A stretch of 64,000 nucleotides of DNA, from contig VZSR01003022.1 in the NCBI GenBank assembly GCA_013398615.1, forward strand, positions 3,672,573 through 3,736,572. Reading direction: 5' to 3'. Within the stretch, counting starts at the first letter, position 1. Each line of letters opens with the position of its first letter. Shown here piece by piece: positions 25,901 through 37,900 of this stretch. A program made the translations under genes and the position numbers. The notes under the pieces are model-generated. The model worked only from the letters and a program-made list of their open reading frames with translations, did no database searches and was not told the origin of the DNA. The stretch is from Brachypodius melanocephalos. Lineage: Eukaryota > Chordata > Aves > Passeriformes > Pycnonotidae.

Positions 25901-28900
25901 AATTGAGCAGGAGGTGCTGGGGGAGGTGCAAGCCTGGGAGCAGGAGGGGAGGGTGTGAATGACCTGGGCATACCTTGGCACCTGCCCTCTCCCCATGCTG
26001 GTGATGCCCAGCACCATTGGGCTGTGGGGCTCTTCCATGAGGCCACAGTCCTTGTGGAAATGTGGGATGTATGTGTGGATCCTGCTAGCAGCACACTGCA
26101 GCACCCTCCCTGCTCTGCCTTAGAGAGAAAAGCCATTTATCTCAGCTGCCCAGGCCTGAATTCCTCCATTTATGTCCTCTCCTGGTCCTGATGGGGTCTC
26201 CAGACAGGCAGTGAGTCTCTACACTGTGCCCATCCCCTCCAACCAACACTGAAATCACCCAGGGCCAGGCTGGAGACATCCTTAGGATCTGTCAAGAAAC
26301 AACTCCTCACCTGTGTCAGGATGGGATGGGGTATGAGACCTGTGAGGAAGGTGAGTGCTGGGGAGGAAGGCTCCTGTCTCCTGCTGCACCCCAGCTCCTG
26401 CAGCAGAGCTCAGCTCAGCAGAACAACCCCCAGCAAAGCCAGGCTGGACCGCAGGGTGGGTGTTACCTTCCCTGGGCTGCTCTGAACATCCTTCACCCCC
26501 TCCCCTGCCTGCAGCCCCCACTGAGCCCCTCAGTTTGCTGAGGAGATGGGGAGGCAACACACAGAGAGGGGTCCAAGACTGCTCCAGGCTCACCTGGGCA
26601 GCAGGAGAGCACAGCATCTGGCAGTGATTTCACTGCAGCCAGCTCACCAGCAGCAACAATTCGGGAATTAATAGAGCCAGGCTGGCAGGATGCAGGAACA
26701 TCATCCATTTAGTGTCATATTGCGAGACTTTTAATTACTGGGGGAATATGGAGTCATGTAATGATTACAAGAACAAATACTTAAAGTGTGTGGAAATTAA
26801 CTGAGCCTTGGCAGTAATTAAGCTTGAAGATTAATCAGTCGTTAGCAAATAACACCCTTTGCAGGATAACCACCATGTGGGGGAGAGGGATGACCAGGGA
26901 TGCCAGGAATGCCAGGGATGCAGACCCCAGCCATGCCCTCTGCCATGTCCCTGTGGGATGAGGTGGGTGGGGGCAGCCCAGCTCCTGGGAAAGGGCTTCT
27001 CCAAGCCCCAAAACTGCTGGGTTACCGTGCCAGCTTGGGGCAACCACTTCAGACCCCCTCCTCCCCTCCCTCCCAAGCACTTTTCAGCAAGAGATCAACA
27101 CTTCCCCTGCAAACTAATGTTTCCCTTGCCCACTAAACAGCTCTCCAGGAGGCTTCCATAAGTACTCCTAATTTCCTTCCCCTCTGATGATTTACGAGGG
27201 TTGCATTCAATTAACAGCAGTATTGATTTTCCCGCAGCTGACTGGCAGCCTGCTGGCCCTCGTTAGGGAATCCATCCTTCCCTCCCCAGCACGGGCAGGA
27301 TGCAGGCACAGGGAGCCCAGGCAGGGCTGCAGAAGGGATCCAGCACCACCTGGGGCTCACAGGCGCAGCCCGTGTCCTTATCCCACAAAACCTTCGGGCA
27401 GCTCTTCTAAGGGGAAGAAACTTGGAGTGGGACGTTTGGGTTTTCCAAGGGTTTTATCTGAAGCATTTGCAAGGGGCTGGTGGGATAGAAATGGAGGCAC
27501 CTGTGGAATATTCGATCAGACAGCCCCTGTGGAGCAAGAAAGACTTTGGAGCAACGTTCAGCTTGGAAAGCTGAGGCTTTCCAAGGCAGGACATTAGTTC
27601 CACCCTGTGCATACAGACTTTTCCTTGCATTTTCAAAGGGGTAAAGCCACCCCAATCCCCTGCTGGAATGGTTCAGTGCTCACAGGTTATTCCATAAAGC
27701 TCAGCAAAGACTTCACCTCCTCCCTCTCAGCCTGGGCTCTGCAAAACCCAGCCCTCCTGATTCCACCGGGAGACCCGGCCTTAAGCAGGAGAGCACTTTG
27801 TAAAAACAAGAATTGATCCACTTTTGGGCAGCTGGAACCGCAAAGCCCACGCTGGCAGCTGTGCCAAGAGGGAAGGAGAGGAAGGTGGCAGCCGTGCCAG
27901 GCAGGAACGCTTTGAAGACTGAAATCCCTTTGAAATTAGCACCCTTTAATTGTATTATCTCTCCCTGACAGCCTCAAGTCGGTCACTGGTGATCAAAGAG
28001 ACAGAGACGGGGAGGGAAGGAGATGAGGTGGAATCCCGGGATCCCAATGAGGAACAGCACCCGGGTGTCTCCGTGGGGATGATCCGGGTCCAGGAGTCAC
28101 TGCTGGGTCCTGGTGCACCTGGAGGTGCCCAATCCATCCCACCCCAGCACAGGGGTCCCCAGGACTGCAGCTGGCTCCCCTCAAAGGGACAGGAACCTCA
28201 GCACACAGACTCCACAGGGTTTCACACCAGCTGCTTTTGGATTCCCCCTGGGATTCTCTGCTCAGCTCCAAAGGGCACCTAAAGCTGTGGGATCAGCACA
28301 GAGCCAGGCTCTGCTCAGAGCAGGGTGGCTCTGTACCCTTCCAGCTGCCTCAGGCACCCCTCAAAGGGCAGCAGGGACCAGGACAAGCCCAGAAAGATCA
28401 CCCTGGATGTGACAGCAGAGGTGGAGCCACTCAAACCTGCTGAGACCCAGAACAGCTGTAACACTTCCAACACATCCACATCCCCTCTGGCCACAGCCCT
28501 CAGCGAGGCCCAGGGCTGCAGGGAAGGAAAGGAGCTCAGGAAATGCTTCCCAAGTGTTGGCAAATGCTGCCAGTGCTTCATTAGGGACTGTCACAGCAAA
28601 ATCCCAGCCCCAGGAAACTCCCCCATGGTGGCTGCTTCACCTGGAGATGCTCTGCCCCATGACCTGAAGCAGATCTTCAGAGGCCAGATGAGAACAAGGA
28701 GAGGAGACAGATGGGTTTGGATGCAGAGTCAAGTGAATTGATTTCTCTTTAGGGGTGATTTATAAGGAGCAAAAGGTGATAAACTCGTTGCCCCTGACTT
28801 TCCATTGCTGAAAATTGATACATCTGTAATCTCAACCACTCGGGCCCATCTGAGCACACACACAAAACCTGAGGCTCGTTTGATGTGGGTCCATCAGCTC

Positions 28901-31900
28901 CCATCCTCTCTGGTCTCTCCAAGTGATGGTCCTGGAATCATCACTCTCACAGCAGATCTGAAGCACCAAATGCCCATCTGCAGGCATTGCTGCCAGCCCA
29001 CAGAAAAGCTTTTAAGTTTATCCCTTAGCTGCTGGTGTAGAGAAACAACCATCACCTGAAATTACTGGTTCTTTTAACACAAGATTGGCCAAGAAAATCC
29101 TTAAATGTGAGCAAGAGCCTTCCAGTGGCTGGCTGTAATAGCCCTGTCCACTCCTCTCTGGGATTATTGCTGATCTCATTTGTTTAGGTACCAGCCAGCC
29201 TCAGAACGGCAAAATCCCCAGCACCTACCGTGGCTGAGGCAAATTATATTTTCTCAGAGCTGGAAATGGTGCTACATAAAAGGCAGGACCATGCACTCCA
29301 CGGCTGCCTGCGCAGCTCCAACTCAGGTGTGCAGGTACTGTGGCAGATCTCAGCCTTTAATTACAGGCTCACTTACTCTGTTTTCCATTATAGGCACAAA
29401 AGAGGCTCGTGAGGAGAGCGAGGGAGAGGGCTGGAAATGCTGATGGGAACAGGGAAAGGCACAGTGATGGCAGGAGGCGGAGGTGGGAATGTTGTGGGGG
29501 ATCCAGCAGGATGCACCACAGCTCCTGTGCTGTCAGCACAGAACAGGACAGGGGTGACCCCTGCATGTCACATCCCTGCCATCCACCTCTGCTGTGTCAC
29601 CCGAGGCTCCACCTGAGCAAAATCCACACTGGCATCTTTTCCACGCTGCCAACTTTGTCTCAAGTGGTTTCTCATCTCTGCTCCCCCACCACCAGTTACC
29701 ATTTGTGCAGCTCTTGGCCTGACACTCAAATTAGTATCAGTGAATGTTTAAAGGCTCCCAGAGCACGGGGAAATGTCTCTTTAGTGAATCAGTGTGCCAC
29801 GGCAGGAAGGTCTGATGGCATCTCTCACGCTGCCAGCCGAGATGTGCATCACGGGGAGCCAGGGCATCATTTTAGTCTCTTCTGCACATTTTAAACCTCG
29901 CCCAGCTCCAAGGCTGAGCACATCAGCCCTGCATTCCAAACAACCACCGGCTCCACAGCCACCTGAGGAGTACAGGCACAGAGCAAGTGTTCCTGAGATC
30001 ACATCCCACACACCAGGTGCTGCTCCAGCCCTTGGCAAGCCCCATCTCCAGCTGCACCACAGCACAGCAGAGCAGACACTGCCACACTTGCAGCAGAGAC
30101 AGCTGCTTCAGGAAACCATGGAATCATAGAATATCCCAAGTTAAAAGAGACCCATAAGGATCACTGAGTCCAACTCCTGGCCCTGCACAGCCCAGCCCCA
30201 AAAATCACACAGTGTGCCTGAGAGCATAGTGCAAATGCATCTTGAACCCTGGTGAGCATGGGGCTGTGACCACTAATCCTAAAAATCACAGTCACTTCAG
30301 AAACCCCAAAATAAAAGGTTCCGGACATGGCAAATGTGACTAAAAAAGATCTCCCCAAGCCCCACACCCCTTTGGGCCCTGCCACCCTCTCAGAACAGCT
30401 CAGCACATGGGGGTGTGCTGAGCCCCCGTGCTCCACAGGGTCTGACTGACCTGTCCAGAGGGAATCGTGCTGCATCCCCTTTGTGGAAGTCAGTGCTGTT
30501 CTCCAGCCTGGCCAGGATGTCCATCCTCTTCATCAGCATCTCCAGCATGTCGCTCATCCTCCGCAGCACCCCTCGGGACTCGAGGGCTCCCATCACTGCA
30601 GCACACAGAGAGCAGCTGAGACAGGGCCAAGGCTGGCACTGACAGACCCCACCCATGGCACCCCCTGCCCACAGCTCCAGCCCCACAGCTGCCCGTGCTC
30701 CTGTGCTCCCCAGCCCCATGGGTGAGCTCAGTGGTGTATGGACCATCTCAGTGCCCTGCTGTCCCCAGTGTCCCCTCCCTGGCTCTGCCCCAAAGCCCCA
30801 TCGTCCTGCCATGCAGGGTAAATCCCTGCCCAAATCCAATTGGGCTCCTCCAGCTCAGGTTATCTCAGCCCTGGATCCAGCCCCTTCACCAGCCATGAAC
30901 TCCTGACTTATCCACCTCATCCAGCCTGTTCCGAGGGCTTATGACAAACTGACTTTATTCCCAAGCATCAACCAAACAGCCTCTTTCACTTGGCACTTCT
31001 GTTTTTCACTCTCCACCTAGCCCAGCATCCTGCCTTTGACAGCAGCCTGCAGGGGATGCTTAAGGAAGAACACGGGAAACTAACCAAAGAGCTGGTCCTC
31101 CCCCAACACATCCTCCCAGCAGCACCGGATTTTCCTGTTACAGAAAAGAAGAAATTTTCTGCCCAGATCTGCAATGGGGTGGGTGACCCAGCACTGGAAT
31201 GCAGCACAGCTCAAGTGCTGCATCTCAGAAACCTCCCCCAGCAGGGAAGGCCCCCAATTCCCAGCCCTATTTAACACTGTTTCCTATGGGTTTGCACAGC
31301 ACTGACCTGCTGCCACATGGAAAGCACAGGGGGATCCAGGAGCTCCTGGCTCCCAGCTTGATTTGCCATCTAGTGACAGGCAGCCTGAGCCCCGAGCCAG
31401 GGAACAGAAAATAAAGCTCCTGTTTCATCTCAGCTCGGCTCATTTCACGTTGGTAATAACTTAATCAGTGCATAATCCCCTGAACCTCTCCCGTTTAGCT
31501 TATCTCTGCTGTTCCACTCACATGTGCTTTCCAAGAGGCAGCACATATTTAATTTAGGGAGCAGCAGGAGCCAGGGGGTGGCACTGGGAAGGAGAGTGGC
31601 TGCCAGATGTCCTGAGAGGCCATCAGGTGGCCATCAGGTGGCCATCGGGTGGATATCAGGTCTTAGGGACACCTCATGCACTCCCAAACAGATGCACAAC
31701 CAGTCTTGCAAAGCCAGAGGGAGTTTGGGATCCCCTATCCTGGCACTGCCAGGGCAGTGGGATGGATCAGGGCATCCCAAAGTCATTGTGTGCCAGGGAC
31801 AGCCCTGGCACGGGCTTCTCCTCGCCACAGGAGCTGACTGAGCACATGAAACAGCACAGAGGGCTCAGTGTGGGGTCTGGGTGGTTTGGGTGCTCAGATG

Positions 31901-34900
31901 AGAGCAGGGTATGGCCTTGGTGGGATCAGGAGCATTGTGACAGCTCCAGCTGCAGCCCCAGCTCCATCCCCACTCCCCCAGGAATTCACCCACTCTTCAG
32001 CCACAGCTCCCAGGGGTTGGGAAGGCTGCTAGCCCAGGGAAGGCTGCACTGGCATTTTGCAGCTGAACTGGAGGCTCCAGCCCTTCACTCTCCTCTGCCA
32101 GGTTCTCACCCTGGCAGGCGCTGGGATAAGATCGGATCACTGCAGCTCTGTTGGATGCACAGCACACGAACACAGGGTCAGGAGCCAACCCTGAACCCCT
32201 CCAAGCAGCTGACACTGGGCCAGCCAGACCTCGCCAAAGGCTGGTTCCATGCTTGGCTGAGATTATCAGCAGCACATTAGTTTTTTCCTGACGCTATCTA
32301 ACAAAACAGAAGAAACATTGAGAGCAAAAGCAATTCCTCAAAAAAAAAAAAAAAAGAGGACAAACCACCATTCATGGAGATTGAAACTGGGCTCTTCCCC
32401 AAACATTCTCTCAGTTCCATGGCAAGAAGTCAGTGATTTCTGCTTGAATCAGTGGGTGCCCGAGGTCCTGTGCAGCCCCAGACCTTTCTGGGTGGGTTTG
32501 GGAACACAGGAGCCACCTGTGCCCATCCCACCAGGAAGGTCACCCTGTCCCCTGGGTCATATAAAAGTCACAGCCTGTCCCACTGAAGAGCAGTAGCACT
32601 AATGAGCCTGCAATTAAAAGATGCTATGGGGGTAAAAAAGTGGAATCTTGGAACCTGGAGCTCCATTTTGATGAGGGCTGCCCCAAACACAGCAGAGCAA
32701 ATCAGGAAAAGGAAAACAGAACAGCTCTGACGTGGGCTTCAATCAGAAAATCCACTGAGCCCATTCCAGTGATATCCCTCCCACAGCTGGGCTGTGTTCA
32801 TGGGTTGCAGCCCTCAGCACCCTCTGTCCATCCCAGGCCTGACCATCCCCCAAATGGGGATTCCTGCTCAGAATTTGCTCCTGCTCTGACATCCCAGCAC
32901 GGCCAGCAGGTCAGAGCTTAGACCTTAGACTCAGTTTTTGAATGAGACAGTGATTACCAATCCCTCCTGGATGCTGCTGTGCTGCAGTGGGTGAGGCTGG
33001 AGGTCAGGAAAAGGACCTGACCCCACCCCTACAGCTGGCCAGAAAGGCTGAAACCACCAGAATCCCATGGGCAGAGCCCATCCTGGCCTGGGGGTTTGGA
33101 TCCCAGCTTGTTTGAGCGTTCAGGTTGTGATGGTTTGCTAGGAAGACACAAGGATTGTGCCTGGGAAGGCAAATGAGGTGGAGATTTCCTGGCAGTCCAG
33201 GCAAGGATGTCTGCTCCAAGCGTTTATCACAGAAGCACAGCTGACAAGGCAGATCTGCTCCCAAATCACTAATGAGGGATGAGGATATTCCCACCAGGGC
33301 ACAAATCCATCTCCCTGTGGATCCCAGGGAAGCCAGCAGCAACTGGAACCACGAGCTCCAGCTCTGCACCCCACCACCAGCCTGGCCCCTGACATTCCCA
33401 CTGGCTTCCCTGAATTTCCCTGAGATCCTCCCTCCTGCCTCTGCCACCATCCAATTCCCAGCTGGTTTTGAGCCATTGCAGGATGCTTTTTAATAGCAAA
33501 GCTCTGAGCTTTGCTGTCAACAGTGAGCTGAGATATTCATTCTCAAATAAAGAAATATAAAAAAAAACCCAAATACTAACTAAAAATAGTAATAAAATAA
33601 AAATCCCAGCTTTCCCTGCATTATCTTTTGGGGCAGTCTGCCAGGATGCAGAGCTGTGGCAGGACACATCTCCCCCAGCCCTCCCCTGGCACTCAGAGAT
33701 GAAGTCAAAGCTCTTCCACATCAACACCTCTCTCTTTCTGTTCCTGGTCTTTGTTGTTGTTGTTGTTGTTGTTTCCAGCAGCTTAAGGAAGCTAACAACG
33801 GCCTGACATTTTTGGCAATGATTATTACATCTCTTGGAAAGTGTGTCTCATTAAAACCAGAAGAAAGGAGGAAAAGTGCTGAAGCGACTCTTTTAAAAAT
33901 GCAAGAGCCTGGATTAATTTGTTAACCTGAAACGGAGACTCAGACTCCCACCCATGGCTGCTCAGCTGCCTGAGCCAGGCACGGGGATCCAGAGGATGGA
34001 GGAGATCCTGGCCAGGACCTCAGGCTTCTCCCTAAAGCCAGGGATGAAAATCCCCAAGGAGACTTTACCCACAGCACTGCAGGCAGCCAGGATAAACCCA
34101 AAGCCACCTTTACCAGCACAAAACCCCAGTGAAACAGTTCTGAAAAATGAAACAGCGCTGAAAACCACTTCCTTTAAAAATACAAAGCCACCTTTCTGCT
34201 AATTAGAAAGGAAAAATATTCTAATTTCCCCTGATAATCAGCAACGATGGGACAGCAAATACAAGTAAACCCAACTGACAGATTAATTGGAGTTTGCTAA
34301 AGTATGACAGGGTTTTGACAGTTTTCCTGAGTGGCAGCCACGCTTTCCAGGCAATCACTGAGCTGACAGAGGTTTTCATAGCAGCACTAGGAAATAATGA
34401 TTGCAATCAATCATATCTTACCGGATTTCGTGAGACACGCTGGTAAACACAGCAGAGGGAGGAGAATTATTTATGGGCCTTCTGAAGAGCACACAGCTAA
34501 GTAATTGGATGAAATCAGGGGAAAAAAGGAAAGCAACCCCTAAGGGTGATGTCTTGTGGAAGAAGGGATCGCCTCTCTGTGAAACCAGTGGAATAGTCAA
34601 CAGCCAGTATGCTCAAATTGGGATGGGCTGAAACCCAAGGGAATTCACCAACGATGCACTTGTCTTTAAAATACCTCCTTGGAGTGAAAGCAGCCATGAG
34701 CAGGCTGCTCACATCACCCCCTACCAGCACCTGCCCCTGGAACCTCCAGAACAGGAGCCAGGATGAGCATCCAGGGGAGTTCTGCTGCGTGTGCCAACCT
34801 GAATTCAAAGGTGAAGTTCAGTGGAACCCAGTGATCCTCGTGGATCCCCCCAGTGCAGGATATTCTGTGTTTCTCTGACCATGCAGGAGTGGAGAGCAGC

Positions 34901-37900
34901 AGAGAAAGGAGCATCTCTAGTGCAGGGGACACCCTGCAGGGCGGTCCAGCACAGGGCTGGGACCAGTGGGGGGTGATGTGAAGGGAAAGGGGCAGACAGG
35001 AAGGAATTTCCTTGTGTCTCCCACGTTTTGTGATCCTGAGCATCCTCCACCACCGCTCACCTTGGGAGCCCTCTCCACCCAGCACAGATGGAGTGTGGAG
35101 GATGTCACCCTGTCACAGGCTCTGGGATGCTCAAAAGGAGTTAAACCCCTCAGGAAAAGAAAAAAAGAGAACTTTGGGGCACGTCCCCTTGTGCTGGTTT
35201 CAGCTGGGGTAGAGTTAATTCTTTTCCCAGCGGCTGGTGTGGGGCTGTGTTTTGGAGTTGTGCTGAGCACAGGGTTGATTTTACAGAGATCTTTTTGTTG
35301 TTGCTGAGCAGGGCTCACACAGAGCCAAGGCTTTTGCTGCTTTTCACTCTGCCAGGCTGGTGAGGAAGCTGGGGCTGCTTGGGAGGTGACACAGCTGGGA
35401 CAGGGGACCCAGACTGACCAAGGGCATATTCCACACCATGGTCAGGGTATAAAGGGGGGGAAGAAGGAGGGAGGGGATTCTGGCATTAGTCAGTGGGTGG
35501 TGAGCAATTGCACTGTGCATCACTGGTTTGTTTCCTTTCTGTTATCGTTATAATTTACCATTATTGATGTATTTTACTTTATTTTCAATTAATAAACTTT
35601 TCTTCTCTCAACATACGAGTTTTACTCCAATCCTCCTCCCCATTCCACAGGGATGGGAGAGGAGGGTTGACAGAGTGGTCTTGTGGTGCTTCATTTTCAT
35701 CTGGACTTAAACCACAACATTCCTTTAGCCACTTGGAGTGACTGAAACCTCCCTGATGGCAGCTCCCATCCCTGGGTCACTCAGCCCCATCCTGCTCAGG
35801 GAGTCTCAGACTGCCCAGCAGCAACTTCTTGCTGAGAAGATGGGGGGGAAATACCCACATTTCCACCCAAACCCAAGTTTGGGGCAGCAAAAGCCTCCCT
35901 TGCCCTCCTGTGGGTAGCCCAAGGCACAGCCTCAACCCACATCTCCACAGACCCATGTGAAGAGCACCAAAGCATCTCCCTGACATTTAAAACACAATGT
36001 TTCCCACACTGTATTCCCAATATCCATAACCTGACTGGTTGGCTGTGAGTCCTCTGCCTTCTCAGACCTGTCACACCCCTGCCTGGCCATCCCACAGCAT
36101 CCCCTGCTTGTACTGCAGCTCAGAGATAGTGAGATGTTACCTGTGTCCATTGAGAACACCAGCTGAATTCATTTCAATCTAAAGCATCATTTGCTTTGGT
36201 TTTCTCCTTTAAAGGACAACTCCAGGCTGTTTAAACCCCTCAAAAGGGCAGCACAATCTTGAAAGATTTATTGCAGAGGAAACCAGAGGATCTCCAGTGG
36301 GGCTGAGGCAGACCCAGACCTCACTGCCCAGCTCCTCGGGGTGGTACCCAGGGCTGTCCTGGGGATCCCATCCTCCTGTGAGGGCACTCACCCTGGCATT
36401 TTCCCAGGAAGCACAGCCCCAGCCCTTTGATTGTCTGCCCCTCTGATGTTCCTCTTATTTACTTTCACTATCGATTTTGATTCAAGCAGATTAAAAGACC
36501 AAAGAGCCAACTAGCCAAGGACTAACTCTGACACATAATCCATCGCAATCACAGCCCAGAGACCCAGCACTAACTGCAAACAAGAGAGCCCAAGGCCAGG
36601 CTCAGGCTGGCAGCACCTCCTGTCTCCATCCCTTTGGGGAACCTGCTCCAGGGATAGGCAAGGTCCCACAGAGTGGCTGCACCCCTTAAGGGCACCCATT
36701 CCCCAGCAGGAGCTCCCAGCCAGTTACTGCTGCCAGCAAATCCACCCACATCTGCCACTGAACTGCCACAGATTTATTGATTTAAGTTATGCAGGGAAAA
36801 TATGGACCTGCTTAGCCAGTCCCCCAAAGGAAGAGAGCGCCAGGAGCACACAGGGAGCTGCCACACAGGTGGAGGTGTGTTGGTTTGGTGTTTTCTTTCC
36901 TTCGTGTTAGAGCTGGGATTAATACATGGGAGTCACTGTCTCGTGTTTGGACTCGGTGTTTATTATTTCTTATCTATGTACAGCCTCACGAGTCATAGCT
37001 CTAACTTGTAAGTTAGAAAATGAAGGTAAAATTGAGTGTTTCTAACCCTTTCTAAGGTTATTTAAGTGCTAATCACCCAATAACGAGATGACATTATATT
37101 ATTTATATTTTTGACCCAATAATGACTACCTAAGGCCCACAATGCAGACCTTTTTCACCCAGTTAGAAAAAACCACCTGAAACCATGAAGAAGAAGGTGA
37201 AGAAGAAGGACTTAATGCCTAAAATCCTCTGTCTCACCCTGTATATATTACTACATACTAACATCTTAAATCTAAGTTTTTTACCCTGTGAGATCACACA
37301 ATACTACTCAAACTCCCCACCCACAGCCCCCAGTGCCATCACTCAATTTTGGAAGCCTGTTCTTCCACGGCCTCAAGTCACATGTAGTGCCTGCTTGAGG
37401 CTCAACACTCCTTAGCACAGAAAGCCTGGGATTTTCAGCCTGCAGAGCTCCAGCAGAGGCTCCTGTGAAGCAGCTCAGGGGCTGCTGGTGGAGTGGACAC
37501 TCCAGAGCTCCAGCTGCACCATCGATCTGCTGCTGAGCCCTGAGCACGGCAGCTCCCTGGTAATCAGCCAAATTAAGCAGCCTTAAGTCACTGGACTGGT
37601 GAAGTAGATTAAGTCCCACCTGCCTGCTATCACCTCCTCCTGGATTTATCCATCCCCTGGTGCACTGCTGTGTAAATGTGCAGCCTCAGGGGTGTTTTCC
37701 TTCAGTCTCTCTCCATCCATGTGCAGGCAGAGCCTGTCACACCCTCTGTGTTCTGCAGGACTGGTTCCAGTAACAACCCAGCCAGGCAGGAGCTGACCCA
37801 GGGCTCTGCTGGTGCAGCCGTGTGACAGCAGCAATTGCAACCTTCCCCTGGGCTCGGGAGACCCCCCTGCTCTTCCAGCAGTGCAGGTCTGATGGCAGCA

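Larger units (their letters stand above)
18821..30450 (-). other. MGAT5B intron 3
   Basis: An 11.6-kb intron. It contains a CR1 3' end (19350-19648), a solo LTR (23187-23578), a CR1 3' end (30120-30275), a pure A run (19203-19220), an A/T-only low-complexity stretch (25800-25862) and AT-rich, non-repetitive patches (20090-20460, 22080-22600, 26700-26860) that could be regulatory. No coding exon found. Confidence 0.7.

Noticed and set aside
33441..33790. A possible plus-strand exon after a TTG repeat and TTTCCAGCAG acceptor-like site
   Set aside because: A single acceptor-like motif with a short open frame and no homologue recognised; chance similarity.
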